From positions 1-28,243 of IMG/VR virus record IMGVR_UViG_3300048837_000406: a DNA stretch of 28,243 nt, one strand, 5' to 3'. The translations under genes were made by a program, and so were the position numbers. Under the pieces are notes generated by a model. It saw only the letters and a list, made by a program, of their open reading frames with translations. It did not search any database and was not told the DNA's origin. Of the stretch, positions 20,010 to 28,140 are shown piece by piece. Each line of letters starts with the position of its first letter. Positions within the stretch are counted from its first letter, which is position 1. Source of the stretch: a virus.

Positions 20010-22168
20010 ACAAATCCGCCGTCCCCATCAAGTTCTACGAATGCCCCTGGCTGACCTTCGACGAGGCGATCGATCCGTGCGACAAGCCGCTCTACGACTG
20101 GCTGGTGTCCATCGCGCCGCGCCGCCCGGCATGGACGCCGCAGCGCGTGAAGGAAATCGAAATATATTCAGACGTGATGCAGGCGATTGTCGATGAGCAT
20201 GCGCGCTGCGAGGCGGGCAAATTCGCCCCGCCCGCCCCGGCGCCGGCCGGCGTGTCGATCGCCGTCTCCGCGCGACTGGACAGCGGCGGCGGCAGCGGGG
20301 GTGAAGCGGAAGAAGGCCTGCGCTCGTCCGTGACGGTGGATTTTTCTCCGCCGCCGCCCGGCTGCGGCTCGATCCCCTTCCACATACTCAACGTCCCGGC
20401 GGTCGGCGGCAGCTACCACCCGGAGAACACGGTGTTCGAGGAGGTCTCGACGACGACACCGCCGAAGAACGGCACCGGCAATTTCGCCAATGCTGTCGTG
20501 TTCGATCTCGTCAATGCCTCTACCGAGTGGCGCAAGCACATTCACCAGGTCTTCACCACCGGCACCTGGCGGCTGCGCAGCCCGAAAGTATTCGCGCATT
20601 ACGCCGAGTGGTCGCCGGCAGGAGACCCGGAGCCTTCCGCCGAACTCCTCGCGCGCGGCGAGGCCTTCGACGGCAGTCGGCTGGTGTTCGACATGCCGGA
20701 CTTCCCCGGCATGGGCAACCCGCGCTGGCTGGTGATTCACCGCTACAGGCACCAGCAGAGCGGGCGCTACTTCTACCTGTCGGAGTGGATGACGCAAGCC
20801 ACGATCCAGAGCGCAACGTGGCCGACAGCGCCCTATGGGCGCGGGTTTCAGGGCGTCGTCGCATGGAGCGATTTCGAAGCGCCAGACGACGGCGATCCGG
20901 CCTTCTTCGACCCGGAAGGCACATGGGTGCGCCAGTCCGGCGTGCTCGACTTCGCCATGACCGGCGTGCAAGTGCTGACGAAGTACTCCGGCGCGCTATG
21001 CGAGGAGACGTTCCGCACGATCAGCCCCCTGAGCTTCCCCGACATGATGGCGGCGGCGTTTCTCTCGCAGGAGGCGTATTGGGAGGAGGAGGTCGAGGTT
21101 CGCACGATCCGGCAGTACAAGGCGTGCTATCGCATTGTCTCCGTCACAGGTGTTGCGTGCATCGCGTATGTGCTCAAGATTAAATTGCTCAATCAGTTCA
21201 ACTTCCCGGCCTGCGTGATTGCGAGGTTGCCGTTCGGGTATGGCGCGAAGGGGCCGCAAAATCAGCCGATCTCATACACGACCGTTGTCGCAGTTAGGAA
21301 CTTGTCAGCCAACTCAGAGAGCGGCGAGATCGAAATTATTATCCCCTCTAACTACGCATGGGCAATCGAGGAGAGCTACTACACGATCCAGTCCGTCATT
21401 GATGATGCCGCCAATAATGCAGATGGCGCTATAGCGGATCACGGCTTCATCTGCAATCACGGGCAGTACGCAGACGGCGCGTACATATCGGCAATAAAAA
21501 GCACAGTCAACGCCTCATCCGCCACCGCAACTCAAAAGGCTGTGATGCACGCCTTCTATTCACAAGGGGGCGTGCGCCATTGGACGAGCGGCGCAATTAC
21601 CGAGAGCGATCTGTCAGCCATCGTGTTCAGCTATGCAATGGAAGCCGTCCCGCTTGCTTCGCCGAACATAGCCGGGGGGTTCGGGGCTGATTTTTTGCTC
21701 TCGTACGACCTAGAGGATTATGCGGGCAATTTGCAGCATTACACGTATTCGTTCTGGAATAGCCTGTCTCAGGCCGAGGCTGTCGCAATGTATGGCCGGG
21801 TAATCACGGTAAGCGCAGCCGCCGCGCAGCGGACCACTAGCAACGGGTATCAGGGCGGGATTATTTTTACTTCGTGGTCCGGTGGAGATTCAGGAGGGTT
21901 GGCGCAGTACCTATTGGCCGACCTGCAGGCCTCAATGAGCACGGACCCGTACTACCAGCATTTGTTTTCCGTGGCGCTGAACGTCGAGTGGACAATCACG
22001 ATATACCCGGCGGTCAGCTTCGCTAACAGCGGGCCTCATTACGCGGCCAGCGACTACCCGGGCGGTACTGGGGAGCTACCCGCCGTGCAGTCACCGTTCG
22101 GCGGCTCTTACGGCCTATTTGTGACAGACAGCTTCAACGAAAACGCAATACAACTTGTGGCGATTTAG
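20006..22168 (+). CDS. Large unrecognised tail-region protein of mixed composition
   Basis: A 720-residue protein that overlaps the tape measure stop by ATGA. The first 70 residues (VPIKFYECPWLTFDEAIDPC) are compact and of normal phage composition. A Pro/Gly linker follows around residues 72-105. The remainder is rich in aromatic, Ser and Asn residues and predicted beta. From about 21120 to the end the DNA is visibly poorer in GC (about half, against roughly two thirds nearby) with different codon choice, which suggests replacement of the C-terminal part by transfer. There is no signal peptide. One hydrophobic patch (IVSVTGVACIAYVLKIKLL) sits near residue 380. Position after the tape measure suggests a tail-tip or host-contact protein. 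I recognise no domain. Confidence 0.7.
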   Translation: MNKSAVPIKFYECPWLTFDEAIDPCDKPLYDWLVSIAPRRPAWTPQRVKEIEIYSDVMQAIVDEHARCEAGKFAPPAPAPAGVSIAVSARLDSGGGSGGEAEEGLRSSVTVDFSPPPPGCGSIPFHILNVPAVGGSYHPENTVFEEVSTTTPPKNGTGNFANAVVFDLVNASTEWRKHIHQVFTTGTWRLRSPKVFAHYAEWSPAGDPEPSAELLARGEAFDGSRLVFDMPDFPGMGNPRWLVIHRYRHQQSGRYFYLSEWMTQATIQSATWPTAPYGRGFQGVVAWSDFEAPDDGDPAFFDPEGTWVRQSGVLDFAMTGVQVLTKYSGALCEETFRTISPLSFPDMMAAAFLSQEAYWEEEVEVRTIRQYKACYRIVSVTGVACIAYVLKIKLLNQFNFPACVIARLPFGYGAKGPQNQPISYTTVVAVRNLSANSESGEIEIIIPSNYAWAIEESYYTIQSVIDDAANNADGAIADHGFICNHGQYADGAYISAIKSTVNASSATATQKAVMHAFYSQGGVRHWTSGAITESDLSAIVFSYAMEAVPLASPNIAGGFGADFLLSYDLEDYAGNLQHYTYSFWNSLSQAEAVAMYGRVITVSAAAAQRTTSNGYQGGIIFTSWSGGDSGGLAQYLLADLQASMSTDPYYQHLFSVALNVEWTITIYPAVSFANSGPHYAASDYPGGTGELPAVQSPFGGSYGLFVTDSFNENAIQLVAI

Positions 22169-22174
22169 GCTTAA

Positions 22175-22558
22175 ATGGCTACTCAACTCGACGCTGTTCA
22201 GCTCCCCGCCAGCCTGATCTGGTCAGACGAGCATTCCGCCCAGGCCGTGGCGCAGGCGGCGCGGCGCACGCTCGACGGCTCGCTGCTGGTGTTCTATGCC
22301 GGCCTGGCAAAGGGCCGCAGCATCACGCTCGAATCGCGCGACGATTCGGGCTGGCTCAGCAAAACGCAGGTCGACGCCCTGCGCCTGCTCGCCGACAGCC
22401 CCGGCGGCGTCTACACGCTGACGCTGCGCGGCAACACCTACCAGGTGATGTTCCGCCACCACGAGCCGCCCGCCTTCGAGGCGTCGCCGCTGTTCCCCTT
22501 CACCGATCCGCAGGCGGGCGACTACTACCTCGCCCGCCTGCGGCTCATGACCGTATGA
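22175..22558 (+). CDS. Conserved small tail-tip protein
   Basis: A 127-residue protein of the kind found after the tape measure gene in transposable siphophages, with the block LVFYAGLAKGRSITLESRDD and GWLSKTQVDALRLLADSPGG. It has mixed alpha/beta composition and no membrane helix. It is probably part of the distal tail or baseplate ring. The DNA returns to high GC here, marking the end of the low-GC stretch in the previous gene. Confidence 0.6.
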   Translation: MATQLDAVQLPASLIWSDEHSAQAVAQAARRTLDGSLLVFYAGLAKGRSITLESRDDSGWLSKTQVDALRLLADSPGGVYTLTLRGNTYQVMFRHHEPPAFEASPLFPFTDPQAGDYYLARLRLMTV

Positions 22559-22567
22559 GAGGACCGC

Positions 22568-23581
22568 ATGCCCATACTCGACACTGAAATCGTCTGGCGT
22601 CCCGGCCAGCTCGTCTCCGACAGCACGCCCGCACAAAACGGCGGCCGCATGGCGGCGTCGCAGGCCGTCTCCGGCGTCAAGAACAACCTGCTGCCGGATG
22701 TCACCGCCTCGGAGCGCGCCGCCGGCGCGACGAAGTGGCGCAAGGCCTTCGTGCATGTGGCCAGCGCCGTCGATGCCGCACTCCTGAACGTGCGGCTGTT
22801 CCTCGACGCGCTCTCGCCGGGCGATGACTTCATTACTTTCCACGCCGGCACGCAGACGGACACCGAAGACCAGGTGACGGCGCGCGGCTACGGCATCGGC
22901 ACGCTCAACGTCGCCGCCGGTGCCGGCGCGGAGAGCATCCAGGTGCTGTGCGAGAACCTCGCCGCCTACACCGCGCTCGAGCCGTTCCGCGTCGGCGACA
23001 CGGTGCGTATTTCCGACCGTCCGAGCCTCGGCGGCGCCGGCAACGAGGAATGGAAAACGCTCACCGGCGTGACCTACGGCGGCAGCTACGCCACGCTGGC
23101 CTTCGCCGGCTCGCCGCTCGCCAACGCCTACGGCACGGCCGGCACGCTGGTGAGCAGCGTCATGGAGCTCGCCAGCGTTGCGGCGGCCTTCTCCGGCTGG
23201 AGCGAGACTTCGGCCGCCGGCACCTACGCCGAGGGCGCGGCGGGCAACGTGGTGGTGCACAACAAGGGCGCCATCCAGCAGATATGGACACTCACCTTCA
23301 CCAGCCCGACCGCATTCACGGCGAGCGGCGATACCGTCGGCGCGCTGGCGGCGGGCGCCATCGGCGCCGACTATGCGCCGCTGAACCCCGCCACCGGCAC
23401 GCCGTATTTCACGATCAAGGCGGCGGGATGGGGCGGCACATGGGCGATCAACGACACGGTTTCATTCACCGCCGCCCCGGCGGCGGTGCCGCTCTGGTAT
23501 CGCCGCCAGGTGCCCGCAGGCGCCAACAGCATGGCCAATAACTACGCCTCGCTGGCGTTGCACGGGGAGAGCGCGTCATGA
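22568..23581 (+). CDS. Tail structural protein, unknown detailed role
   Basis: A 337-residue protein beginning MPILDTEIVWRPGQLVSDST. It is Ala/Gly/Thr-rich and predicted beta throughout, with no catalytic motif. The central part (FRVGDTVRISDRPSLGGAGN, then EEWKTLTGVTYGGSY) resembles structural domains of tail-tip proteins in B3/D3112-like phages. The end (WYRRQVPAGANSMANNYASL) looks conserved. It overlaps the next gene by ATGA, so it is coupled to the tail-tip block. Confidence 0.6.
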   Translation: MPILDTEIVWRPGQLVSDSTPAQNGGRMAASQAVSGVKNNLLPDVTASERAAGATKWRKAFVHVASAVDAALLNVRLFLDALSPGDDFITFHAGTQTDTEDQVTARGYGIGTLNVAAGAGAESIQVLCENLAAYTALEPFRVGDTVRISDRPSLGGAGNEEWKTLTGVTYGGSYATLAFAGSPLANAYGTAGTLVSSVMELASVAAAFSGWSETSAAGTYAEGAAGNVVVHNKGAIQQIWTLTFTSPTAFTASGDTVGALAAGAIGADYAPLNPATGTPYFTIKAAGWGGTWAINDTVSFTAAPAAVPLWYRRQVPAGANSMANNYASLALHGESAS

Positions 23582-24450
23582 GCAGGATCGGCATCTACAA
23601 GAACTATTCGGAGGGCTCCGCGCCGAGCGACCTGACGGCGCTGTTCGGCTTGTTAAAGACGATGATCGTCGATGCGGGGTTTAACGTCATCACCAACACC
23701 GCCAGCCGCATCGAGTTCATGCCGGCCGGGACGACGCCGGCGGCCGACACCGGCGACGACACGCCGCACTGGACGCTCTACCTGAACGGCACCACGGAGA
23801 TCCGCGCCGCCGCCCTGCACGGCCTGGCGTGGGACGACGCCGGCGTGAGAACCGGCTCGCCGGCGACGGCGATCGCGGCCAGCCCGCAGTTCTGGGACCC
23901 GGTCGACGAGGCGTGGTACGACTCGCGGCTGCAGATATGGGCCGCCGCCGACGCGCGCGAGGGATGGTTCTGGATCGTCTCGATGGTGTGGGAGGCCGAC
24001 GACAGCCAGGAAGTTTACGACGTCTACCAGGCGGTCACCGCCGGCACGAAGGCGCGCCGCCTGGCGGCCGACCTCACCGGCGACAACATGGCCCGCTACG
24101 GCCTGTTCACCGCCGCCGGGACTTACCTTCCGGCCTACGCCCGGGACAACGCCGGCGCGCTGGCCGTGCCCTCGCTCGGCTGGTGGTCGCCGCTGTGCGC
24201 CAACGGCAACGGCGTCAAGCGCCGCGCTGCCTCCGGCCTGGCGCAGCTCGTCGCGCCCTGCTATCCGCTGGTGGCCACCCCGGCGCTCACCGCCTCGCTC
24301 TCCGGCGAGCTGGAGAGCGTGATGATCGCGACGGACGGCTACGCTCAGCACGGCGACGCGATTCCGGGCTGGCGCACTTACCGGGCGGACATCAGCCCGC
24401 AGAAAGCGCCGCTGGCGCTGCCGGCGCCGGCAACCTTCGCCACGGTGTAA
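23578..24450 (+). CDS. Tail-tip region protein, unknown function
   Basis: A 290-residue protein (RIGIYKNYSEGSAPSDLTAL start) with many Trp and Tyr residues, for example WDPVDEAWYDSRLQIWAAAD and WFWIVSMVWEADDSQEVYDV, suggesting a beta-rich fold. It has no signal peptide, membrane helix or enzyme motif I can name. It is located within the tail-tip operon between two structural genes and translationally coupled to the previous one. It is likely a virion component, but only context supports this. Confidence 0.55.
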   Translation: MSRIGIYKNYSEGSAPSDLTALFGLLKTMIVDAGFNVITNTASRIEFMPAGTTPAADTGDDTPHWTLYLNGTTEIRAAALHGLAWDDAGVRTGSPATAIAASPQFWDPVDEAWYDSRLQIWAAADAREGWFWIVSMVWEADDSQEVYDVYQAVTAGTKARRLAADLTGDNMARYGLFTAAGTYLPAYARDNAGALAVPSLGWWSPLCANGNGVKRRAASGLAQLVAPCYPLVATPALTASLSGELESVMIATDGYAQHGDAIPGWRTYRADISPQKAPLALPAPATFATV

Positions 24451-24453
24451 GGC

Positions 24454-25788
24454 ATGCATATCGCGCTGTCGCTGTCGCTGATTCGCGCCGAGTCCGGCGT
24501 CGATCCTACGCTGCGCGTCAGCCACCAGGCGGCCTATGGCGACACGCTGGTCGCCGCACGCCATCAGGCGCCCTACGCCGTCCGTTTCGCGGTTGCACAC
24601 GCCGCGCCGTACCGGATTCTGCGCGACCACGCCGCCCGCTTCGACGCCGCCTATGCCCTGAGCGAAACGGACCCGGTGCGCAGCGCCATGAAGGCGGGAT
24701 ATTCCCTGCTGCCCGCGCAGGCGGTGTATTCGGCCGCGATCGTGCCGGAGCTGACGCACGGCGGCCGCGTCGTCCGCCTCGATGAGGAGACGACGCTCAC
24801 GCTCAGCTGCGACGAAGACAGCCCGGTGTGGATCGCCACCATCGGCATCGCCGAACTGGCCGACTTCGCCGCCATGCGCATCGGCGACGCGCTCACGCTC
24901 GCGCTGGCCGGCGAAACGTTTGCGCTGGTTGTCGACGGCAAGACGCTGAGCCGCGGGTCGGCCGTGTCGCGCCGCTGCGACATCACCGCGTCCAGCCCGC
25001 TCGCGCTGCTCGACAAGCCGTTCGCGGCGGATATCAGCTTCCAGGCGACGGCGCCGACCCTGGCCAGGACAGCCGTCGAGGCGTTCATTGGCATGGTGGA
25101 TTGGCGCCTGCCGGCGTGGGTCGTCCCGGCCGCTGCGCTGACCTTCGACGGTGTGACGCCGCTCAGGGCCGCGCGCGCCATCGTCGAGGCGATCGGCGGC
25201 TTGGTCGAGAGCGATCCCGATGGAACGGTCATCTGCCGCCCACGCCACCCCGTCGGCGTGCCGCAGTACGGCACGGCGGCGGTGGCCCACCAGTTCTTCG
25301 ACAACGATGTGCTGGAATCGTCCGAACGCATCGCGCCGGTGCGCGGCTTCAACCGCGTGACCGTGGCTAACGAGCAGACCGGCGCCTCGGGCGCATCCGG
25401 CTCGCCCGACGCGCTGGAATACGTCGGCGACGACAGCATCAGCGGCACGGTCCGCGCCTATCCGAACCCGGCCAGGCCGGTGAGCCTGGTGCACACCGGC
25501 AACCCCGCCACGACCATCGCGCCGCAGGGCACGATCACCCGTAGCGAGACCGAGCTGGCCGAGTTCGTTTCCGGGCGCGCCAGGGTGCGCTATCCGGTTG
25601 CCGCTATCGTCAGCAGCGACTGGCAGGCGACCGATCTTGGCGAAGTGACGGCGGAGGGTGCCGAGCTCAAGTCCGCCGTCGAAGGCTACAGCCTGCTGCG
25701 GATTACCTACGAAGTGTCCACGGTCAACTGGGCGGTCGGGCTCGACACGCCGGACGAAGAAGTGCAGTTCGTGCTCATGGACGCCTGA
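24454..25788 (+). CDS. Baseplate hub-like tail protein with N-terminal degenerate repeats
   Basis: A 444-residue protein. Residues about 22-65 contain a degenerate repeat with spaced aromatic residues (VSHQAAY, ARHQAPY, AHAAPY, HAARFDAAY) before a conventional alpha/beta body. The central part (TARTAVEAF-like helix, FDGVTPLRAARAIVEAIGGL) and later strands (RGFNRVTVANEQTG, RYPVAAIVSS) look like the hub or tail-hub proteins of siphophages, which sit at the tip of the tail tube. Size and location before three small genes support this. It overlaps the next gene at the A of TGATG. Confidence 0.6.
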   Translation: MHIALSLSLIRAESGVDPTLRVSHQAAYGDTLVAARHQAPYAVRFAVAHAAPYRILRDHAARFDAAYALSETDPVRSAMKAGYSLLPAQAVYSAAIVPELTHGGRVVRLDEETTLTLSCDEDSPVWIATIGIAELADFAAMRIGDALTLALAGETFALVVDGKTLSRGSAVSRRCDITASSPLALLDKPFAADISFQATAPTLARTAVEAFIGMVDWRLPAWVVPAAALTFDGVTPLRAARAIVEAIGGLVESDPDGTVICRPRHPVGVPQYGTAAVAHQFFDNDVLESSERIAPVRGFNRVTVANEQTGASGASGSPDALEYVGDDSISGTVRAYPNPARPVSLVHTGNPATTIAPQGTITRSETELAEFVSGRARVRYPVAAIVSSDWQATDLGEVTAEGAELKSAVEGYSLLRITYEVSTVNWAVGLDTPDEEVQFVLMDA

Positions 25789-26300
25789 TGTCGGACAACG
25801 CCACCATCGTTGTGCATTTCGGCGTCGCGCCGGGTGGCGCCGGCGGCGGCCACCTTTCCGCCGAGGTCGACAGCCGCCCGGGCGGGCTCAACGGCGGCCA
25901 GGTCAGCTTCACGCCCGGCCAGGACGTCTACATCCTGGTCTATCGCACCGCCAATGTCGCCATTACCGGCGTCGCCGCCTCGGCCGGCACGATCTCGGCG
26001 CAGGGCACCGTCTCGGTGACCATCGAGGAGGATCTGCAGTTCGAGGACAGTCGCCAGGCGAACCTGCAGAGGCCTGTCGCCGGCTCGGCGCTCGCCTCCG
26101 TCGAATGGTTCGGCGAGAATCTCGGCGCGCTGACGGTACAGGCCGACAAGCTCACCGTGCAGGCGGCGGCGCAGGGCGTGGCCGTCTGTCGGGCAACCTA
26201 TGCCGCCGTGGCCGACGTGTACAAGCTGCAATCGCCCGCCAGCATCAACGGCCGCACCGATTTCCCGATTCTCGTGCTGGTGAAGGGGGTGGCGTCGTGA
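25788..26300 (+). CDS. Small tail-tip beta protein
   Basis: A 170-residue protein with alternating Val/Ala/Thr strands (ATIVVHFGVAPGGAGGGHLS, GTISAQGTVSVTIEEDLQFE) and no catalytic motif. Overlaps at both ends (TGATG with the hub gene, GTGA with the next) show that it is part of the same translational block. It is probably a minor virion protein. I do not recognise a named family. Confidence 0.55.
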   Translation: MSDNATIVVHFGVAPGGAGGGHLSAEVDSRPGGLNGGQVSFTPGQDVYILVYRTANVAITGVAASAGTISAQGTVSVTIEEDLQFEDSRQANLQRPVAGSALASVEWFGENLGALTVQADKLTVQAAAQGVAVCRATYAAVADVYKLQSPASINGRTDFPILVLVKGVAS

Positions 26301-26596
26301 TCGTCGAGGTCTACCGCGACGCCGGAGACCGCGCCGGCAGCCCCATCGTCGAGCCGCTGCTCTCTGACGACGCCCTGATCCATCGCGGGCGCGCCGAAAT
26401 GGACGCCAACGCCCACGAGATCAACCGCGTCACCCTCTCCATCGCCTGGCGTCCCGGCATCCGCCTGGGGCAGCTGATCGAGGCCAGCGACCCGGCCAAC
26501 GCCGTGCCCTGGCGCGGCAAGGTGGCCGGCGTGTCCATCAGCGTCAAGGGCGTCGTCGTCGAGCACGCCATAGACATCGAGGTGCCGCTCGCATGA
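26297..26596 (+). CDS. Small tail-tip protein
   Basis: A 99-residue protein from a GTG overlapping the previous stop, starting VIVEVYRDAGDRAGSPIVEP. The middle, AHEINRVTLSIAWRPGIRLG, followed by QLIEASDPANAVPWRGKVAG and VEHAIDIEVPL, resembles a beta-barrel (OB-like) segment of tail-hub proteins that in other phages may be fused to the hub. It may be a separate hub subunit. The function is inferred from context. Confidence 0.6.
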   Translation: MIVEVYRDAGDRAGSPIVEPLLSDDALIHRGRAEMDANAHEINRVTLSIAWRPGIRLGQLIEASDPANAVPWRGKVAGVSISVKGVVVEHAIDIEVPLA

Positions 26597-26811
26597 GCTT
26601 CGCCGTCAATGAGGTCTCGCGGCTGCTGGCGGCCGAGCGAGCGCGGCTCGGCGTGGTGGTTGGTTTTTCCGGCACCCTCGCCATCGTCGCCACCGCGCGC
26701 GGCGCCGTGCTTGCGCGACCCGCCGGCACCGTGGCCAAGGGCAACCGCGTCATCGTCCGCGACGGCTGGGTTGAGCCGGCACCCGTGGCAAGCGTGACGT
26801 ACCAGGTGTGA
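26593..26811 (+). CDS. Small conserved tail-operon protein
   Basis: A 72-residue protein, last of the tail operon, overlapping the previous gene by ATGA. After the start helix (NEVSRLLAAERARLGVVVGF) come short strands (GTLAIVATARGAVLARPAGT, KGNRVIVRDGWVEP). This pattern of a small barrel resembles short proteins at the end of tail operons in transposable siphophages. Its exact role is unknown. A long hairpin-rich gap follows its stop. Confidence 0.6.
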   Translation: MSFAVNEVSRLLAAERARLGVVVGFSGTLAIVATARGAVLARPAGTVAKGNRVIVRDGWVEPAPVASVTYQV

Positions 26812-26945
26812 AAAGAGACGGCGCGACCGGACAGGGTGGTGGAACACCCAGCCCGACCGCCATCGGCAGATAGAGCCTGCGTCAGGCCAAGGCGCCGCCA
26901 CCGTGCACACGGCGGGCCAAGCCTACCACGCAAAGGCAACAGGAC
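26812..26945 (+). ncRNA. Hairpin-rich leader before com (candidate structured RNA)
   Basis: This 134-nt non-coding stretch can form several successive hairpins. GGGTG/CACCC (26834-26849) is enclosed by CGG/CCG and GGCG/CGCC. A perfect GCCTG-CGT-CAGGC lies at 26875-26887. A long stem at 26891-26918 has the apex CCGT-GCAC-ACGG and about ten pairs with two bulges. A small GCCT/AGGC hairpin (26921-26937) stands just before the TTG start of com. The stems are separated by short A-rich linkers. It does not match a riboswitch or ribozyme core that I know. It may be a cis-regulatory leader of the com-methyltransferase genes or a processed phage RNA. Confidence 0.4.
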
Positions 26946-27131
26946 TTGGAAGAGATCAGATGCGGTAACTGCAACAGAAAACTGGCCGAGGCGGATTACC
27001 GCCGCCTGGCCATCAAGTGCCCCCGCTGTGGGGTACTAAACGTGATGAAGGCCAAGAGCCTCACACCCGAGCGCCGTCGAGCGTCACTCCGAAAGGAAAC
27101 GCACGATGGCAACTCGAAAAAAGCTCCTTAA
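26946..27131 (+). CDS. com: Com-like zinc finger translational regulator
   Basis: A 61-residue protein with a TTG start. The first residues (EEIRCGNCNRKLAEAD) and the second pair in IKCPRCGVLNVM align with Mu Com, which begins at the same point, so the TTG is well supported. The zinc ligands are Cys6, Cys9, Cys25 and Cys28. Mu Com binds the leader of mom mRNA and opens its ribosome site, coupling Com to expression of a DNA-modification gene. Here the last 26 bases overlap the methyltransferase start, the same gene relationship as com-mom. The C-terminal tail is basic and variable. Regulation of the downstream gene is likely but unproven. Confidence 0.88.
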   Translation: MEEIRCGNCNRKLAEADYRRLAIKCPRCGVLNVMKAKSLTPERRRASLRKETHDGNSKKAP

Positions 27132-27861
27132 CAATTCGGACCATTTAACGGTCGGCGGCGCCGATCTCCACCTGGGCGACGCCTTGGCGGTGCTGCCGAC
27201 CCTGACCGGCCCCTTCAACGCCGTCATCACCGACCCGCCCTACAGCTCTGGTGGCCAGTCGAAGGGCGACCGGGCGCGATCCACCGGCCAGAAATACCTG
27301 AACTCCGGCGCGACGAAATATCCCGACTTCCTGGGCGACACCAAGGATCAGCGCTCCTACCTGCACTGGAGCGCCCTCTGGATGGCCCTGTGCCACGCCA
27401 GGATGGCCGACGGCGGCCTGATCGCCGTCTTCTCGGACTGGCGGCAGCTTCCGGTCACCACGGACGCCCTGCAGGCCGCCGGCTTCATCTGGCGTGGCAT
27501 CGCCGTCTGGGACAAAACCGGCGGCGCCCGGCCCTACAAGGGCGGCTTCCGCAGCCAGTGCGAGTACATCGCCTGGGGCTCCAAGGGCAGCCTGGCCGGC
27601 GATCGCTACAACCCCGGCCTGTTCCGCGTCCCGCCCACCGCCGGCGGCAAGTTCCACCAGGTAGGCAAGCCCGAAGCCCTCATGGCCGACCTGGTCGCCG
27701 CCGCCGACGGCCACATCCTCGATCCCTTCATGGGCTCCGGCACCACCGGCCTGGCGGCCCTGAAGCAGGGCAAACGCTTCACCGGCATCGAGATCAGCGG
27801 GCACTACTTCGACGTGGCGGTGGAGCGGATGAGACTCAAAAAAGGCAAGTCACCGGCCTGA
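27106..27861 (+). CDS. DNA amino-methyltransferase (N6-adenine or N4-cytosine) in the mom position
   Basis: A 251-residue methyltransferase with DPPY at residues 43-46 (catalytic motif IV) and DPFMGSGTTG at 206-215 (AdoMet-binding motif I). Motif IV preceding motif I gives the beta-class order. The DPPY sequence is more typical of adenine-N6 enzymes. There is no companion endonuclease, so it is a solitary phage enzyme that would modify phage DNA against host restriction. In Haemophilus Mu-like prophages, adenine methyltransferases of relaxed specificity replace mom in the same place, downstream of com, so relaxed specificity is a reasonable guess. AAAGGAAA before the ATG could serve as ribosome site. 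Confidence 0.88.
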   Translation: MATRKKLLNNSDHLTVGGADLHLGDALAVLPTLTGPFNAVITDPPYSSGGQSKGDRARSTGQKYLNSGATKYPDFLGDTKDQRSYLHWSALWMALCHARMADGGLIAVFSDWRQLPVTTDALQAAGFIWRGIAVWDKTGGARPYKGGFRSQCEYIAWGSKGSLAGDRYNPGLFRVPPTAGGKFHQVGKPEALMADLVAAADGHILDPFMGSGTTGLAALKQGKRFTGIEISGHYFDVAVERMRLKKGKSPA

Positions 27862-27888
27862 AGCGGTGAAGTTTAATAGGAGCAATCA

Positions 27889-28086
27889 ATGACCAAGAGA
27901 GTACGCATTGAGAATGCCGACACCGGGAGCTTCAAGGTGTTGGTGCAAGTGTGGGACAAGGGCTACCCGGAAGGCGAGCCAGACAAGCTGGCGCAGGAAA
28001 TCACCCTCAGCAATCCCTGCGACATGACTGGCCAGGACGTATACCTGACCAGCACCCGCTACCTGGTAATCAAGGAGGCCCCGTAA
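27889..28086 (+). CDS. Small conserved hypothetical protein at the phage right end
   Basis: A 65-residue, mostly beta protein (KRVRIENADTGSFKVLVQVW, then GQDVYLTSTRYLVIKEAP) with a clear ribosome site (TAGGAGCAATCA). There are no cysteine clusters or membrane segments. It is the last gene before the putative phage end, where Mu-like phages carry accessory functions. I do not recognise a family; charge and size would allow a small inhibitor or modifier. Confidence 0.6.
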   Translation: MTKRVRIENADTGSFKVLVQVWDKGYPEGEPDKLAQEITLSNPCDMTGQDVYLTSTRYLVIKEAP

Positions 28087-28095
28087 AGTAGGCCG

Positions 28096-28136
28096 AAGGC
28101 CCGGAAATGGTGGTTAAAATGCCTGTTCCGGGCCTT
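28096..28136. terminator. Long perfect inverted repeat after the last phage gene
   Basis: AAGGCCCGGAA (28096-28106) and TTCCGGGCCTT (28126-28136) form a perfect 11-bp stem around a 19-nt loop. No long T run follows, so factor-independent termination is uncertain. Placement ten bases after the final stop codon still favours a terminator. Confidence 0.5.
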
Positions 28137-28140
28137 GAAG

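Noticed and set aside
23653-25494. Minus-strand open frame of 613 codons opposite tail-tip genes
   Set aside because: Composition is arginine-rich with no recognisable domain, and the + strand genes beneath it are contiguous with overlaps. It is a GC-driven shadow.
26812-26945. tRNA, hammerhead or twister ribozyme in the leader before com
   Set aside because: No cloverleaf, CTGATGA/GAAA core or twister core could be found by eye.
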